Part shown: piece by piece, positions 50,895 to 63,000 of the stretch
Position numbering within the stretch: the first letter of the stretch is position 1
How the letters are laid out: each line of letters begins with the position of its first letter
Assembly (NCBI RefSeq): GCF_016097555.1
Contig: NC_054702.1
Location: forward strand, 69,006,195 to 69,070,194
DNA length: 64,000 nt
Direction: 5' to 3'
From: Gigantopelta aegis
Lineage: Eukaryota > Mollusca > Gastropoda > Neomphalida > Peltospiridae
Program-made: the position numbers and the translations under genes
The notes under the pieces: generated by a model
The model's input: only the letters and a program-made list of their open reading frames with translations
The model's database searches: none
What the model was told of the DNA's origin: nothing

Positions 50895-51429
50895 GGCCAA
50901 ACAAAAAAATAGGTGTGTTTCTGGTTGACCGACTGTCCCTAGTTTTATACACACACACACACACACACACCTGACCCTAATTTGTTTTCTCTTAAACTGA
51001 AAAAAAAAATCTAAAAAAACAACAACAACAATAAAGTGAAAAATAAAAGAGGACAACATCACCAAACAAGAGTATTTCCTTCCTTGCACATTGTTTACGT
51101 ACTATTATACAATACATTTTGCACATGTAATTCCCTTCCGAAAAACATCGAGAAATTATGGAAAAGCTTTTGTAATAGAGTTCCTTCCCCTGATTAGCTA
51201 CCACCGAACAGCTTGGTCGGTCACGGAAGTAACCGAATGTACGTACATAGCCTTGGTACAGGTTATTTCGATATTTTAAACATCTGTTTATGCCACAAAT
51301 CCATATATATTATTTATAGATAATGTTATACAAGTACACACACATTAAGGAAGAAAGGGAAGGGAAAAAAAAAATACCTACCTTTTTGGGGGGATGCAAT
51401 CAGAAACACACCTATTTTTTTGTTTGGCC
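50895..51429. mobile_element. Harbinger-like MITE, 535 bp, with 29-bp perfect ends
   Basis: The ends start GGCCAAACAAAAAAATAGGT and are exactly inverted over 29 bp (50895-50923 and 51401-51429). TTA stands on both sides (50892-50894 and 51430-51432), as expected for the 3-bp target of PIF/Harbinger elements. The interior has a CA repeat and no transposase. Confidence 0.9.
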
Positions 51430-51465
51430 TTATAATACTGTGGAGTTTTGATAATGTTAAAATAT

Positions 51466-51759
51466 AGTAATATTCAGTGTTTACTTTTATTATAACAGTG
51501 TACATGTACCACTGTAGGTAATAATTTATTGTTTATTATTATACCAATGTATATATATCACTGTACATAGTAATATTCAGTGTTTATGATCATAACAATG
51601 TATATATGCCACAGTACACAGTAATATTTAGTGTTTATGATCATAACAATGTATATATATCACTGTACATAGTAATATTCAGTGTTTATGATCATAACAA
51701 TGTATATATGCCACAGTACACAGTAATATTTAGTGTTTATTGTTATAACAATGTGTATA
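51466..51759. repeat. 51-bp tandem repeat
   Basis: Units of 'acaatgtatatat', 'gccacagtacacagtaatat' and 'ttagtgtttatgat' recur every 51 bp ('taatatt' at 51571, 51622, 51673, 51724; earlier units are more diverged). Units alternate between 'gccacagtacacag' and 'atcactgtacatag' versions, a 102-bp higher order. One further unit lies beyond the hAT insertion (56335-56390). Confidence 0.93.
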
Positions 51760-51902
51760 CAGGGGTTAAAAAATCCCATCACCCGACACCCGTGTAAAGT
51801 GGAATTTCCATGCTGGGCAAGTAATTATGTTAACTGCATATGCCTGATGACAAGTGACTAATAGTCTAATGTAACACCTAAAACATTTTTAGAATTTTGT
51901 TA

Positions 51903-52015
51903 CAAATCTTGCTAAAACCTTTGGAAAGAGTTCCGATCGTACGAGCATTTACATAGCTCTGAGGAGAGCTAACCATAACCTTAAATGCTGGAATGATCGG
52001 AACTCTTGCCAGTGT
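51903..52015. repeat. Imperfect inverted repeat inside the hAT-like element
   Basis: 'aagagttccgatcgtacgag' + 'cattta' near 51926 pairs with 'taaatgctggaatgatcgga' + 'actctt' near 51980. It could form a hairpin; function unknown. Confidence 0.65.
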
Positions 52016-52677
52016 GTTGACACACCAAAACAATGTGTTGAAAAGTTTTATAACAACTTTAGAGTTATTCCCCTTCTACTATCGACTAAGATCAGTAATT
52101 TCCGCCACTGAACTTTTGACTGAATTCATACAAATAATCGGTTCAATGATCTTCAGAGAAATAGCGTTCAGTACACTTTACAGCTTATATAAAAAATAAA
52201 GTATACATGCCTTGTGTGTGCAATCATAATGTTTAATCCTTGCAAACATGGTAAATGAGTTGGATACAGTTTAAATTGTTATATTTAAATTAAATTAGAC
52301 GTTAACGTAGTTCCGGAATCTGCTCTTTACAAATAAATGGGGACGTAAAGCAAGTTTATAATTTCTGAGTTCATTTGAACAGAGCATACATATTATGAAC
52401 TGTATTCTTATAAAAGTTGCAAGACATTTTAGTTTAGATAATAAACCTTGTAGCAGAACATACTTAATCTTTTTTCAGTACTTTAGTAATTCAGTACAAA
52501 TTTAAATCTACGTTCGTGTAGGTGAAGTTATTTTTCATTAGCCCTACGTCATAATCGTGATGGTGCGATGCCCTCTAAGCATACATGAATATATTCATTG
52601 TTTCTGCTTTATTAATAGTTTTTAACAAATAAATTATGCTCAATAAGTTAAAAATACAAGGCTGCAATTGATGTACA

Positions 52678-53004
52678 CCCCCTCCCCGGCTGTTGTTTAC
52701 CAAGCCTGCACTATTTAAAAACATTTCCAAAGTAAGAGCTTATGTTTACTTGAACCCAGCTACGATTGTTTGCGAGAGACTTTTCTCAGCTATGAACAGG
52801 ATAAAAACACCTCAGAGAAGTGTTTTGGGCCAAACAAATTTAAATAATATACACACAATAATGACACATGGGCCAAAATCCCTCAATATTTTTGAACCAA
52901 TGCCAGCCATAAAAGAATGGCTCACGAGTGGAAAGGGATCTCACAACATCCACGGCCATACAAGTGGTCACCTAGGCATACATCAACCCAATAATTATAT
53001 TTAG
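52678..53004 (+). pseudogene. hAT transposase C-terminal (dimerisation) remnant
   Basis: About 105 codons reading FTKPALFKNISKVRAY, then NPATIVCERLFSAMNRIK, TPQRSVLGQTNLNNIHTIM and EPMPAIKEWLTSGK, to TAG. The CERLFSAMNRIKT segment is the hallmark of the hAT family C-terminal dimerisation region. No zinc finger or catalytic domain is found upstream in the element, so this is a remnant and not a working enzyme. Confidence 0.88.
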
Positions 53005-54668
53005 ATGAACAAGTGGACACTACCAAACAAATAACAAACTTTTAAATCAACAAATGGACACTATTTAAAAAAATAAAGTTTAAATCAACAAATAGAGAAG
53101 ACAGTTGATACTACTGGACAGACATATACATTTAGTACTTCCTGGGTAAGTGTTGTAACCTATTGGTGTAACAGCAATTTGATTTGTTCCAAAATAAACG
53201 ACAAACAGCTGTATGGTTCAGGACAATGGCATTTTATTCAACATCCTACATAAAGTATTTTTAAAACCCTGAAACAATCAAAATATTAAATTAAAATACA
53301 ACAAGAATATTATACATGACATTACGATAAGAAATACATATATATGAAACATGACATTTCCTAGACTGTCATAAATAATTAAACATATGTATCGAATCAC
53401 ATTTTACTAATACATGGTTCCTATCAAACAATACATTCACAATACACATGACATGACACCATCTGTTATTCCTTTATATAATTATACAATCCATACTTTC
53501 CTAATACATTCACTACTAATGTTTAACACATTCATATACATTACAACGTCATAAAAATATACACGTATAACAACACAGTCATGTACATACCAAGTGTGTG
53601 TAACTAAGGTTGTAACACCTGGCCGGTAACGGACACATGCATTCAGAAATAGCGATCTAAATAAAATAATAAAACGCACTAAATATCGTACAAACACTAT
53701 AATCCAAAGTCCATAATTATATTAATAGCAATAATAGTCATAGCATAAAATAAACTCTCTTCTGAGATAATACAAACAGTGCAAACATCTTACTCTCAGT
53801 TAACTATTACACCATAATTAATTTAACATTAAAACCCATTAGTATTTAGTGATAAGAAATCATACTATTAATTACATTACCATTTAGACATTAGAACTTA
53901 ATTTAATATGCTTCATCTGTCATTTAATTACTTTAGACAAATATATTTGCAGAAGAGTTATTTTACGTATTAATACATTATATTATAATGTACCGACTTA
54001 ATCCACAAACATTAATTTACATTTAGTACCTGCCTGTAAACAAATACACTAGATAAGAAACATGAATACTACAAATAACAAATACAAATAACTGACCTTA
54101 GAAATCCTCTAAGAATACGATATCACAGCAATAGTGACAATATCATTTCGGGCAACGGGCAACTCTTTTTACGTGCCCCTATCCACGAAGGTTCAGGCAC
54201 ACCCACCACGGATTTAGCCTCTGACTTCGCCAGTGACTAACTCCGGAGCAGGAGGGGGGAGGGGTTAAGTTTGAGGTGGGCGGAATTTGGAATAAAGCCA
54301 TTTAGTAAGGTCAACGCGAGCGCGGACCAAATAGCAGACACTTCGTAAACTTGAAGTACACCGAGTGGGAGCCGTGCTCTGATTGGCTGAATTTCGATTC
54401 CTCAGTGAAGCCTGTATTTTACCTAAGTCTACAAAGAGTAACTGCATCCAAAACATGTCCGGACTCTAAAATTTAACCCAAATTAGTTAAGACTGCTCAG
54501 CCAAAAGGTTTTTAAGGTGATTTTGAGCAATTGAACGGGTGCCAAAATAAAATGCGTTAGACTACTTATAAAAAAATAAACATAAGAATTTTGAACTGCT
54601 TCCAAAACGTTTAAAGTCTAACTAGCCCAATAAAAGAGGTTGGTACTCACGGAGGTAAAGGTTGGTAT
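53005..54668 (-). other. Non-coding interior of the hAT-like element; possible 3' UTR of the 297-codon ORF
   Basis: AT-rich. On the minus strand an AATAAA near 53236-53241 ('gttgaataaaatgccattg') could end a transcript from the ORF at 54669-55562. A short GC-richer part at 54120-54380 has no frame of its own. Confidence 0.4.
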
Positions 54669-55562
54669 CTAGGGGGTTCCGATGTAGTGGATGTCAAGGT
54701 GCGGGAGGAACTGCCGGTAATCGGAGTCTGCTAGCGACTTGGTGATTGGACGGTAATGCGGACCCGCGACGGTTTTTAGGACACGATGTAATGTCAGGTT
54801 GTCCATCTCCGGTAGTAGCAGACCTTGATTAAATCTTCCGTTCCGGCGGATGGTTACGCACACTGCGTTCTGTCCCTCCCGCATCTTGAGCCGGTGCACC
54901 GCGAATTCCCCCTCGTTGAGTCCGTCGGGTAGAGGTTGATATGACTGCTCCTTAGGGCGGCTAATCAGGTGGCGTACATCTGTGAGATTGGTCTTCACCA
55001 GCCGTTGGTAACGCTGTTGGAGACGGCCAGCCTGCAGTGACCACCATCCCTCTGGTTCTGTCTCCGGCTGCGGCGGTTTAGAGGGGCGAGTTGGCTTGGG
55101 TGGAGTTGAACTTGGGTGAGTGTTCGCCTTCCTCCTCTTCACAACTGGCTCCTTCCGGGCCTGCGCCTCAACGGGTGTCGTCGGTAGGGTCGGCGACACG
55201 TCCGGAAGCGCTTGAGTAGGAGTAGGTGCAGGAGGCCGATTGGGCGGGGTGACACAGATGGCTGTGTCAGGCTCGTCCAATTCGTCTTCTTCCAAGGGGA
55301 CGGTAGCCGAGACAGCCGGGGCCGGAACCTCTTCTATCTGGGTCGTCTTCCTCTGGTGAGCGGTGTTCGGCGGTCTAACAGAAGGAGTCGCCGCCGGCGG
55401 TTTAGCCACCGGTTTTGACCCCCCCTGCGCCGCCGCTGGCACACGTCTCCTCTTCCTCCACCTTCCTTTCTTCTGAATCCAGTCTCCGTACACCAAGGTC
55501 ACGGTTGCCCGTGACCCAGTGTACGAGACCCGGTATTCAAGCAGCATTCCATAAGTCTTCAT
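54669..55562 (-). CDS. Uncharacterised 297-aa protein carried inside the hAT-like element
   Basis: An uninterrupted frame, much more GC-rich than its AT-rich surroundings. Residues 1-30 look folded (YRVSYTGSRATVTLVYGDWI), followed by a basic patch (KKGRWRKRRR, 31-40) and a Pro-rich, low-complexity region (about 41-170) with a second basic patch (VKRRK, 141-145). The C-terminal 125 residues look globular (WWSLQAGRLQQRYQRLVKTN, EGEFAVHRLKM, NGRFNQGLLLPEM, YRPITKSLADSDYRQFLPH). Basic patches suggest nucleic-acid binding or nuclear entry; this is inference. I recognise no family. It may be captured host sequence, transposon cargo or a gene of a nested element. The start ATG (MKTYGMLLEY) is the first in the frame. 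Confidence 0.6.
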   Translation of the reverse strand: MKTYGMLLEYRVSYTGSRATVTLVYGDWIQKKGRWRKRRRVPAAAQGGSKPVAKPPAATPSVRPPNTAHQRKTTQIEEVPAPAVSATVPLEEDELDEPDTAICVTPPNRPPAPTPTQALPDVSPTLPTTPVEAQARKEPVVKRRKANTHPSSTPPKPTRPSKPPQPETEPEGWWSLQAGRLQQRYQRLVKTNLTDVRHLISRPKEQSYQPLPDGLNEGEFAVHRLKMREGQNAVCVTIRRNGRFNQGLLLPEMDNLTLHRVLKTVAGPHYRPITKSLADSDYRQFLPHLDIHYIGTP

Positions 55563-56599
55563 CAGTCCCCCCAGGTGGGGGGGGCAGATCGAGAGAGCAA
55601 GGGCTAACGTCCGTCATCATCGCGAAAATAGATTGGAATGCAAGAATCGAAGTGCAAGAATCGAAGTGAGTATCATTTCCACACTGAGAACAAGAGCTCT
55701 CAGTATTTATGCTGAAGATTATATAACTAGAAGCTGGACAGAAACACCAAGACAGAATACCAGCTTACAGTAGACCCAAGCTTGAAAGTTTAGAACAAAG
55801 GACAGACACAGTGCAAGAATGCAAGTGCTATTGTTAGGTTTTTGTGCAAGATTCATGCTGTGTTTTTAATCAACATATCACCAGTTAACAAGCTGACTGA
55901 AATAAGAGCACCTGGAATAAAGAAGCTGTATTAAAAGTAAATGATTAAATTAAAGGAGCACTATCCTTTTCAGAATTACCTGAAAGAGACATTGGATTAA
56001 TTAGGTATAGTAAACATTAAAACTTAACATACAATGACTACCTGTAAATAACAATAATTTAATTAGTTACAGAAAACATTACAAATATTATAAAATACTA
56101 TTATATACAGATAAAACTCGATATAGCCACATTGGCAAAATTCTTTATTTGTGCAATTAAACCAATTACTTTCAAAATTATTACACTATTAAGTACAGTA
56201 TTAAATTAAACCGGAGTAACACAACTGGTTATCTTAAGAAGTATGGGCAAGTGGAAAAATATATAGGGCAAGTGAATATCTGATTGGCACTTGCCCTGTG
56301 GCAAGTAATTTTGTTGAAATTTTTTGAACCCCTGTGTATATATGCCACTGTACATAGTAGTAGTTTGTGTTTATTCTTATTATAACAACCACTGCTGTTG
56401 CTAGCATAATAACAATGTTAATTTGCCTTACATTCAAAAGGATAAAATCTAAACGTAACTTTAAATGTTAAAATAGGAAACTATGTGATTAAAGCTGTCG
56501 TCTGGGTTATTTATTTATTTATTTATTGTTTATTCTTTTAGAATGGATCATCCACATTAAATTTTGTCTCTTCCCTTTCCCTTTTTTAACTTCTTTGTA

Positions 56600-56757
56600 C
56601 AGTGAAACCTGTCTAAACCGGACCCTGAACAAACCAAATAATTCCTGTCAAAACCAGCCAGGTTTCACAGTCCCAAATGTCTAACTTCTAAATCACGACC
56701 TTGTAAACAGTGGATTCTGTCTAAAGCAGATGATCCTGTTTAAAAAGGTTTCACTCT
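56600..56757. mobile_element. 'CAGTGAAACC' MITE upstream of the CIMAP1-like gene
   Basis: CAGTGAAACCTGTCTAAACC at the left and 'taaaaaggtttcactctcg' at the right, with TA before the left end. Inner 'gtctaaagcaga' type repeats as in the other copies. Confidence 0.7.
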
Positions 56758-57088
56758 CGTAGGAAGGGCAGCTGACCATATCTGCTGGTGGCAAAAACAG
56801 TTTATTAAGACTGTAGTGGTTTTTGTATTTTGTATTAGGAATTGTTTTTGTTTTTTTAAATAAAAACTGCAGCTTTGTAGTACAACTTACAAAGTAAGCC
56901 TAAATGTAGAAATAGTGTTTATTTTAGATGATTAATATTTTTCGAATGTTGTTCTTAAAGAGTTTTTTTTAAGTAGGGGTGAGGCTTTAATATATGTGTT
57001 CCTTCATATTTTAAAATTACATTTATTTAATTTTTGTATTATTACTATTATTGTTATTACTATTATATTATCATTATTATTATTTCAG

Positions 57089-60000
57089 ATCTTATCTCAC
57101 CAGAAACATGGCTTGCAAGTGTGAAGTGACACAGTCCACATGGCAGCCGACTCGCCCTCGGGGGCCGATAGCTGCCATGTACGCCAGTCCTGGACCTCAA
57201 TACCAGCTTCCCGGACTGGTAGGTGGTAACTTTCACGATCCCAGGAGTGTACACAACAAGCGGCCCATCTACTCATTTGGCATCCGACACGGGAAGTTCA
57301 GCGATGACAGCAGTCCAGGCCCCGCGTACTACCCCGACTCGAAAATGTACCGCGATGGAAAGGACGGCACTCCTCACTATTCACTGCATAGCCGTCACAG
57401 AGATTTCACCATGGCTAAGACTCCAGGCCCAGGAGCGTACCGCCCCGAGGAAGCAGGACCCACAGCTGCCAAGTCCGCACCTAAGTATTCTTTCGGAAGT
57501 CGACACCGCAGTCGAGGAACTGATCAAACACCAGGTAAAACTAATACCAGGTGCAAATTACATGAAACATTTTTTTTTAAGTTTGCTTTCCTTTAACAGC
57601 ACTATACTGGAGCACATACCACTTGTCTCCCTCACCCCACTTGACCATTTTTTTTTTTTTTTTTTTTTTTCTTCTGCTCTGTTAGAATAAAAATATGGCT
57701 TTTGCACCGCACTAGAGACAGTGTCCTCTTCACTAGAGATTGTGTCCACCCTTCCAGATATCATTCTTACTAGTCAGGTCTGTCATGTCAAATTGGGGCT
57801 GTTTGGGGACGGGCTGGACAAAAGTGCCATTTTTTTCACCAGAGATCCACACTGGTATGTAGATTACAAAAATTATCAAGAACCAGATTTACCTAATATA
57901 CGGGACTGTCACAGGATGATCGATCACCCCCAACTGACTTGGATTCTTTCCTATCCCCACCCTTGACCCAGGACTGGTACATCAAAGTGCTGTAGTATTA
58001 AAGGGAAGTGCATATAAAAGATGCCTTGTTGTTGTTTCAGTGAGAGTAACCTGTATGGGGGAAGCTGGTTTTCTCTGTTTGCTAAAATGTCCACCTGCTT
58101 CCACCCCTTTAAACTTTATGATTAGATTTAGGGTTAGGGTGAGGTTCCCTCTTTATATAAGTACGATGGAGTGGGGTGGGGTTTGATGGATATCTTTCCG
58201 ATTTTGTGAGAAACAAGATATCATTCTGGATTTTCTTGAATGATTATTCTCAACTTATTTTAATCCCCATTAGACATCCTTTCACTCTGGGGTATCATTA
58301 ACCAAATATTTCTTTCTCATCTTTTTCAATGCAGGAACTAGCAAAAAATAAATTAAATAAATGAGTAAAATGGGGCTAATATAATATACAGTCTTTTCCA
58401 CCTAGACAATAAGGGCACTTTTACACTAAATAGGGATTTTGAAATACTTCTTTGAGGGTGGGGAAGCTAAAGAGGTTACTTGCTTCTTTTCAGCTAGGTA
58501 TAGCCATGCTTTCATATACAGTGAAACATCTCAAAACAGGACCCTCTGTAAACCAGAATTCTCTGATAACCAGACATTTTTCATGGTCCCCCTTTATAAA
58601 TATTGGTACAGAACAGAACCTCTCAAAACCACATATCCCTTAAAACGGGACTTCTTTACATAGTCCAGAAGGTGTCCTGTTCAGATGGATTTCATTGCAT
58701 TTACAATTATACACCTATAAATTGTATTAATTCTATGATTTGTATTAACTTATGCATTTTAAATCTTTGTTTGTTTTCTATCAATAGTAGTATTATTTAG
58801 TAGTAAGATTACAATATCAAGTATTCTTATTTCAGGTCCAAATGTGTACAATCTACCACCAATGCTTGGAAAGACTGCACAGGGTGGGAAGAAGCAAGCT
58901 CCCATATTTTCATTAACTGGTCGAAGCAAGATTGGCAGCTTCCACGAAGACATGCAAAAGGTTTGTTTTAAAACGTTTATTAGCTGTATTACGGTACTTC
59001 TTCACTGGTAGGATCAGGATGTGACTCTCTGCTAGAATGTGCACCCGAGGTGTGATAGGTTGTAGGCGTGATCACCTTTGGTGGTGTGGGATTTAGCTCA
59101 GTCAGTGGAGCACTTGCCTGAGGTGCTTGGGTCATAGGATCAAACCTTCTGAGTGGACCATGGGTAAGTGTATGCAGAGAAACGTGTCCAAAGTGGATCA
59201 CACTCTGTAGACCTAATATTTATCTGTTTTAGACAGGATTCCGTGTTCACAGGGTTGCGTGTTTACAGGATTCCGTGTTTACAGGGTTGCATGTTTACAG
59301 GATTCCGTGTTTACAGGGTTGCGTGTTTACAGGATTCCATGTTTACAGGGTTGCGTGTTTACAGGATTCCGTGTTTACAGGATTCCGTGTTTACAGGGTT
59401 GCATGTTTACAGGGTTGCGTGTTTACAGGATTCCGTGTTTACAGGGTTGCATGTTTACAGGATTCCATGTTTACAAGGTTGCGTGTTTACAGGATTCCGT
59501 GTTTACAGGGTTGCGTGTTTACAGGATTCCATGTTTACAGGGTTGCATGTTAGAATTTAGAAAACTGAGGACCATAAAACTTTGGTCAGTTTTGACAGGA
59601 TTCTGGTTTGTTCAGGGACCAGTTTACACAGGTTTCACTGTATAGTTAAAATGGTTTGCTGCTAAAGGAAAAGATGTAGTTTTGTTTTCTTCTGAAGACC
59701 CAATGTCAGAATTGTCAAATGTTTGACATCCAATGGCTGAGTATTATTTATTTATTATGTGCTCTAGTGGTGTCATTGAACTAGATTACCCTTGACGCTC
59801 ACATAGGGTTTCCCTTGTGTTAAACAATGTTTCATGATTGGTATATAAGGACTATTCCTTTTTGTTATGTAGAGTTTTTTTCTAATTCAATGCACCGCTA
59901 TGTTCATTGGGGGTATGTAAACCATACACATCAAATGATATGTATGCCAATCATGTCTGTAGCAGGCCCATATGCAGGATTTTTAATGGGTGCAAATTCC

Positions 60001-63000
60001 TCATGATGGGACCAACAATGGCAATTTTTTTTTTTTAAATGTTTATGTAAACTAAATTTGATAGAAAAAAGGTGGACCGTAGGTTATTTTTTTTGGGGGG
60101 GGAGGAGGGGGGAGAGGAGGTGTATGCACCCATCACAGCCGCCCCCTGCATACTGGCCTATGTAGTGCATAATAAAGCCCTTGCTACTAATATGTAAGAG
60201 AAACCTGTGTTGCTGAAGCAGGTTTCCTCTACCTTTGTAAACCTTCGATACAAACCATCCCCAGAGGTGAAAACGAATTACACTCTACCTTCACCTCTCA
60301 TTACAAAATACATATGATTTCATGCAAGTGAACTGAATACTAGCACATTTTTCTTGTAGTTACTAAATCATTCTCACTAAATCTACCAGAGTTATCTCCC
60401 TTATTGTTATTGTTTACTCTTTTATTAAACATTACCTATGTGTTGTTATAGTGTATGTTACTGATAAATTTATGTACATTTTAAGCCACCCACCCATAGG
60501 TTCATATTTCAACATTCTCTTTTAAATAGCTTACCTGTATGCCCTACACACAGAAGCTTATGTCCCCTCTCTATTTTAGATATTATTATTATAAGTCTGT
60601 TTAATTATTTTGATGTATATTATTTTTCAGACTCCTGGACCTGCCAACTACAGCGTGTGTAATCCCAACCTGTATCGTGAGAAGAAACCCCAGTACAGTC
60701 TTACCTCAAGAAACCCCATGCCGTCAGACACCACCACAAAACCAGGCCCAGGCGCCCACTCACCAGAAAAAGTAAGCAGACAACGTCTGGACTTATTACA
60801 ACACAATGTCATGCATTAATTCTGTCAGTTCGTTTATTTAGTTGTGGTATGTGCTGTCCTGTTATGGGTATTTTGACTATGAAACCCTACTTGCTCTTTT
60901 ATGCCTATGTGCAATTGTTAGTTTTCTCTAGTTCCATTGATTCAGTTGTGGTATGTGCTGTCCTGTTATGGGTATTTTGACTATAAAACCCTTCTTGCTC
61001 TTTTATGCCTATGTGCAATTGTTAGTTTCTCTAGTTCAATTGATTCACAGTTGTGGTATGTGCTGTCCTGTTATGGGTATTTTGACTATGAAACCCTACT
61101 TGCTCTTTTATGCCTATGTGCAATTGTTAGTTTTCTCTAGTTCCAATGATTCAGTTGTGGTATGTGCTGTCCTGTTATGGGTATTTTGACTATGAAACCC
61201 TACTTGCTCTTTTATGCCTATGTGCAATTGTTAGTTTTCTCTAGTTCCATTGATTCACAGTTGTGGTATGTGCTGTCCTGTTATGGGTATTTTGACTATA
61301 AAATCCTTCTTGCTCTTTTATGCCTATGTGCAATTGTTAGTTTCTCTAGTTCCATTGATTTACAGTTGTGGCATGTGCTGTCCTGTTACGGGGATTTTGA
61401 CTGAAACCCTACTTGCTGTAGGGCCTATGGTCTTTGTGCAAGTGTTAGTTTTGTCTAGTTCCATGTGACATATATTTGGTATCATATGCATGACAATGTA
61501 AATGATTTCCCACATTTAAAAATGAGTTTAGTAGACTTGCAGAAGCAAAATGCCTGATTATAGGTTGGAAAGAACACTATTGTTGATCACCCACTGTATT
61601 TATAAACCATTTATCAGTTTCAGAGACAGATCCAAGGGGGGACTAGGGGACCCACCCCCTAAAAATATTCAAGTGTCCCTTTTTTACCCACTTTAGCTCC
61701 TCTTGTTAGCAGAACCTTTTTGATACTGATTTGTCCAGCATTCGTTTGTCCATCCATATGCCCGCCCACCCAGCCATCCGTCCATCCATCCCTCTGTCAG
61801 CTTTTCCATTGAAGTCTGTCTTCTCATACAGTTTTGATTGAAGTGTTCTGAAACTTGGTACAATGATCCTCTAAACTAATGGAGAAATATTCAGGAAATT
61901 TCGAATTTTTATTGATTGTTTTTAAAATTTAAATTGAAAGCTTAAAAGTCTTATCTTCTAAAGTTTTGATTGGATAGTTCTGAAACCAAGTGTAAGTATT
62001 CTCAGGGACAGTCTTCACAAACTAATAGTTATATTTTGGACATTTAGAATTTTAGAATTTTTTATTAAATTAAAAACATTAAATAGAAATTTAACATTAA
62101 AAATTTCAATTTCTATCTTCTCCTATGGTTTTGATTGGATGGTTCAGAAACTTATTAAAAGTATTTTCAGGGGCAGTCTTCACAAACTAATAGAGAGCTA
62201 CATGTTTATTGGAATTTTATAATTATTATAAACAAAACATTTTTAAATTTAAATATATTTTTATATAAAAAAAAAATTAAATAGCATTTTATAATTTTTA
62301 TACATTTTTTAAAATTTAAATAGAATTTTATAATTTTCATAAATATTAAAAAATTTATATAGAAATTTAACTGAGGTGGTCATTACAAATTAATTATCTA
62401 CTGCTGACAAAATTGAAAATTAAATAGTGTAGCTCTGATGCCCTTTTGACGAGTTGGTTTATTTGTCTTTTTCCCCATTAGTCCACCTACACACACACAC
62501 ACACACACCAAAAATATTTCCTAGATCTACCCTTCAGTTTCTCTAAAATGTGACTGCATTTTAAATGAGGTTTTTTTTAACATATAATGGCAACCAAGCG
62601 TCTTCAACTCCCCATCCAGCCTCAGATCTTCAGAGATTCTGGGTGGGGTTCCTGACTGATATTTTGGCATGCATCTAACTGGCAAATAATTTCTGGAAAA
62701 TGTCTCTGGTTTCAAGCAATTTCTACTAGATCACTTCTGAAAGGATACAAAATATATATGTTTATAGTTGGTATTTATTAAAAGCCATAATATTTCAAGC
62801 AAGCTCTCTTCTCTCCCAATTTACACCATATTTACAGCTCCCTAACTTCCCACTTCATTTCCGTTTTCCTTGTCACCATCATCCTTTAAGGAAAAACATT
62901 ATTGCCCATATGGGAAAAGGGAAGTGGGGAAAGAAAAATGATCTTTCCCTAGGGAAAAATAAAAAACCTTTTTTTCCCCTAGATACATTTTGATGTCATA

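Larger units (their letters stand above)
51760..56334. mobile_element. hAT-like element, 4.6 kb, inserted in the 51-bp repeat
   Basis: The ends CAGGGGTTAAAAAAT and ATTTTTTGAACCCCTG are inverted repeats. Direct 8-mers TGTGTATA (51752-51759) and TGTATATA (56335-56342) flank it, a near-perfect 8-bp duplication typical of hAT. Subterminal 'gggcaagt' motifs occur at both ends. Only the 3' end of a transposase remains; the inner 2.5 kb holds an unrelated minus-strand ORF. Confidence 0.85.

Noticed and set aside
51606..51797. Repeat-containing ORF with YTVIFSVYDHNNVY units
   Set aside because: 51 bp is a multiple of three, so the tandem repeat stays open by chance; no start context or homology.
57223..57690. 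155-codon ORF overlapping the first CIMAP1-like exon
   Set aside because: Alternate frame of a real exon; its end runs through the intron and a T homopolymer.
59168..59645. Overlapping long plus-strand ORFs (130, 128 and 92 codons) rich in CLQ/VYR repeats
   Set aside because: They are translations of the 16-bp minisatellite in all three frames inside a CIMAP1-like intron.
60937..61468. Several ORFs with LWYVLSCYGYFDY repeats
   Set aside because: They follow the 105-bp tandem array, also divisible by three, within an intron.
59235..61470. CRISPR-like regular repeats
   Set aside because: The units are contiguous tandem repeats without unique spacers, in a eukaryotic intron.
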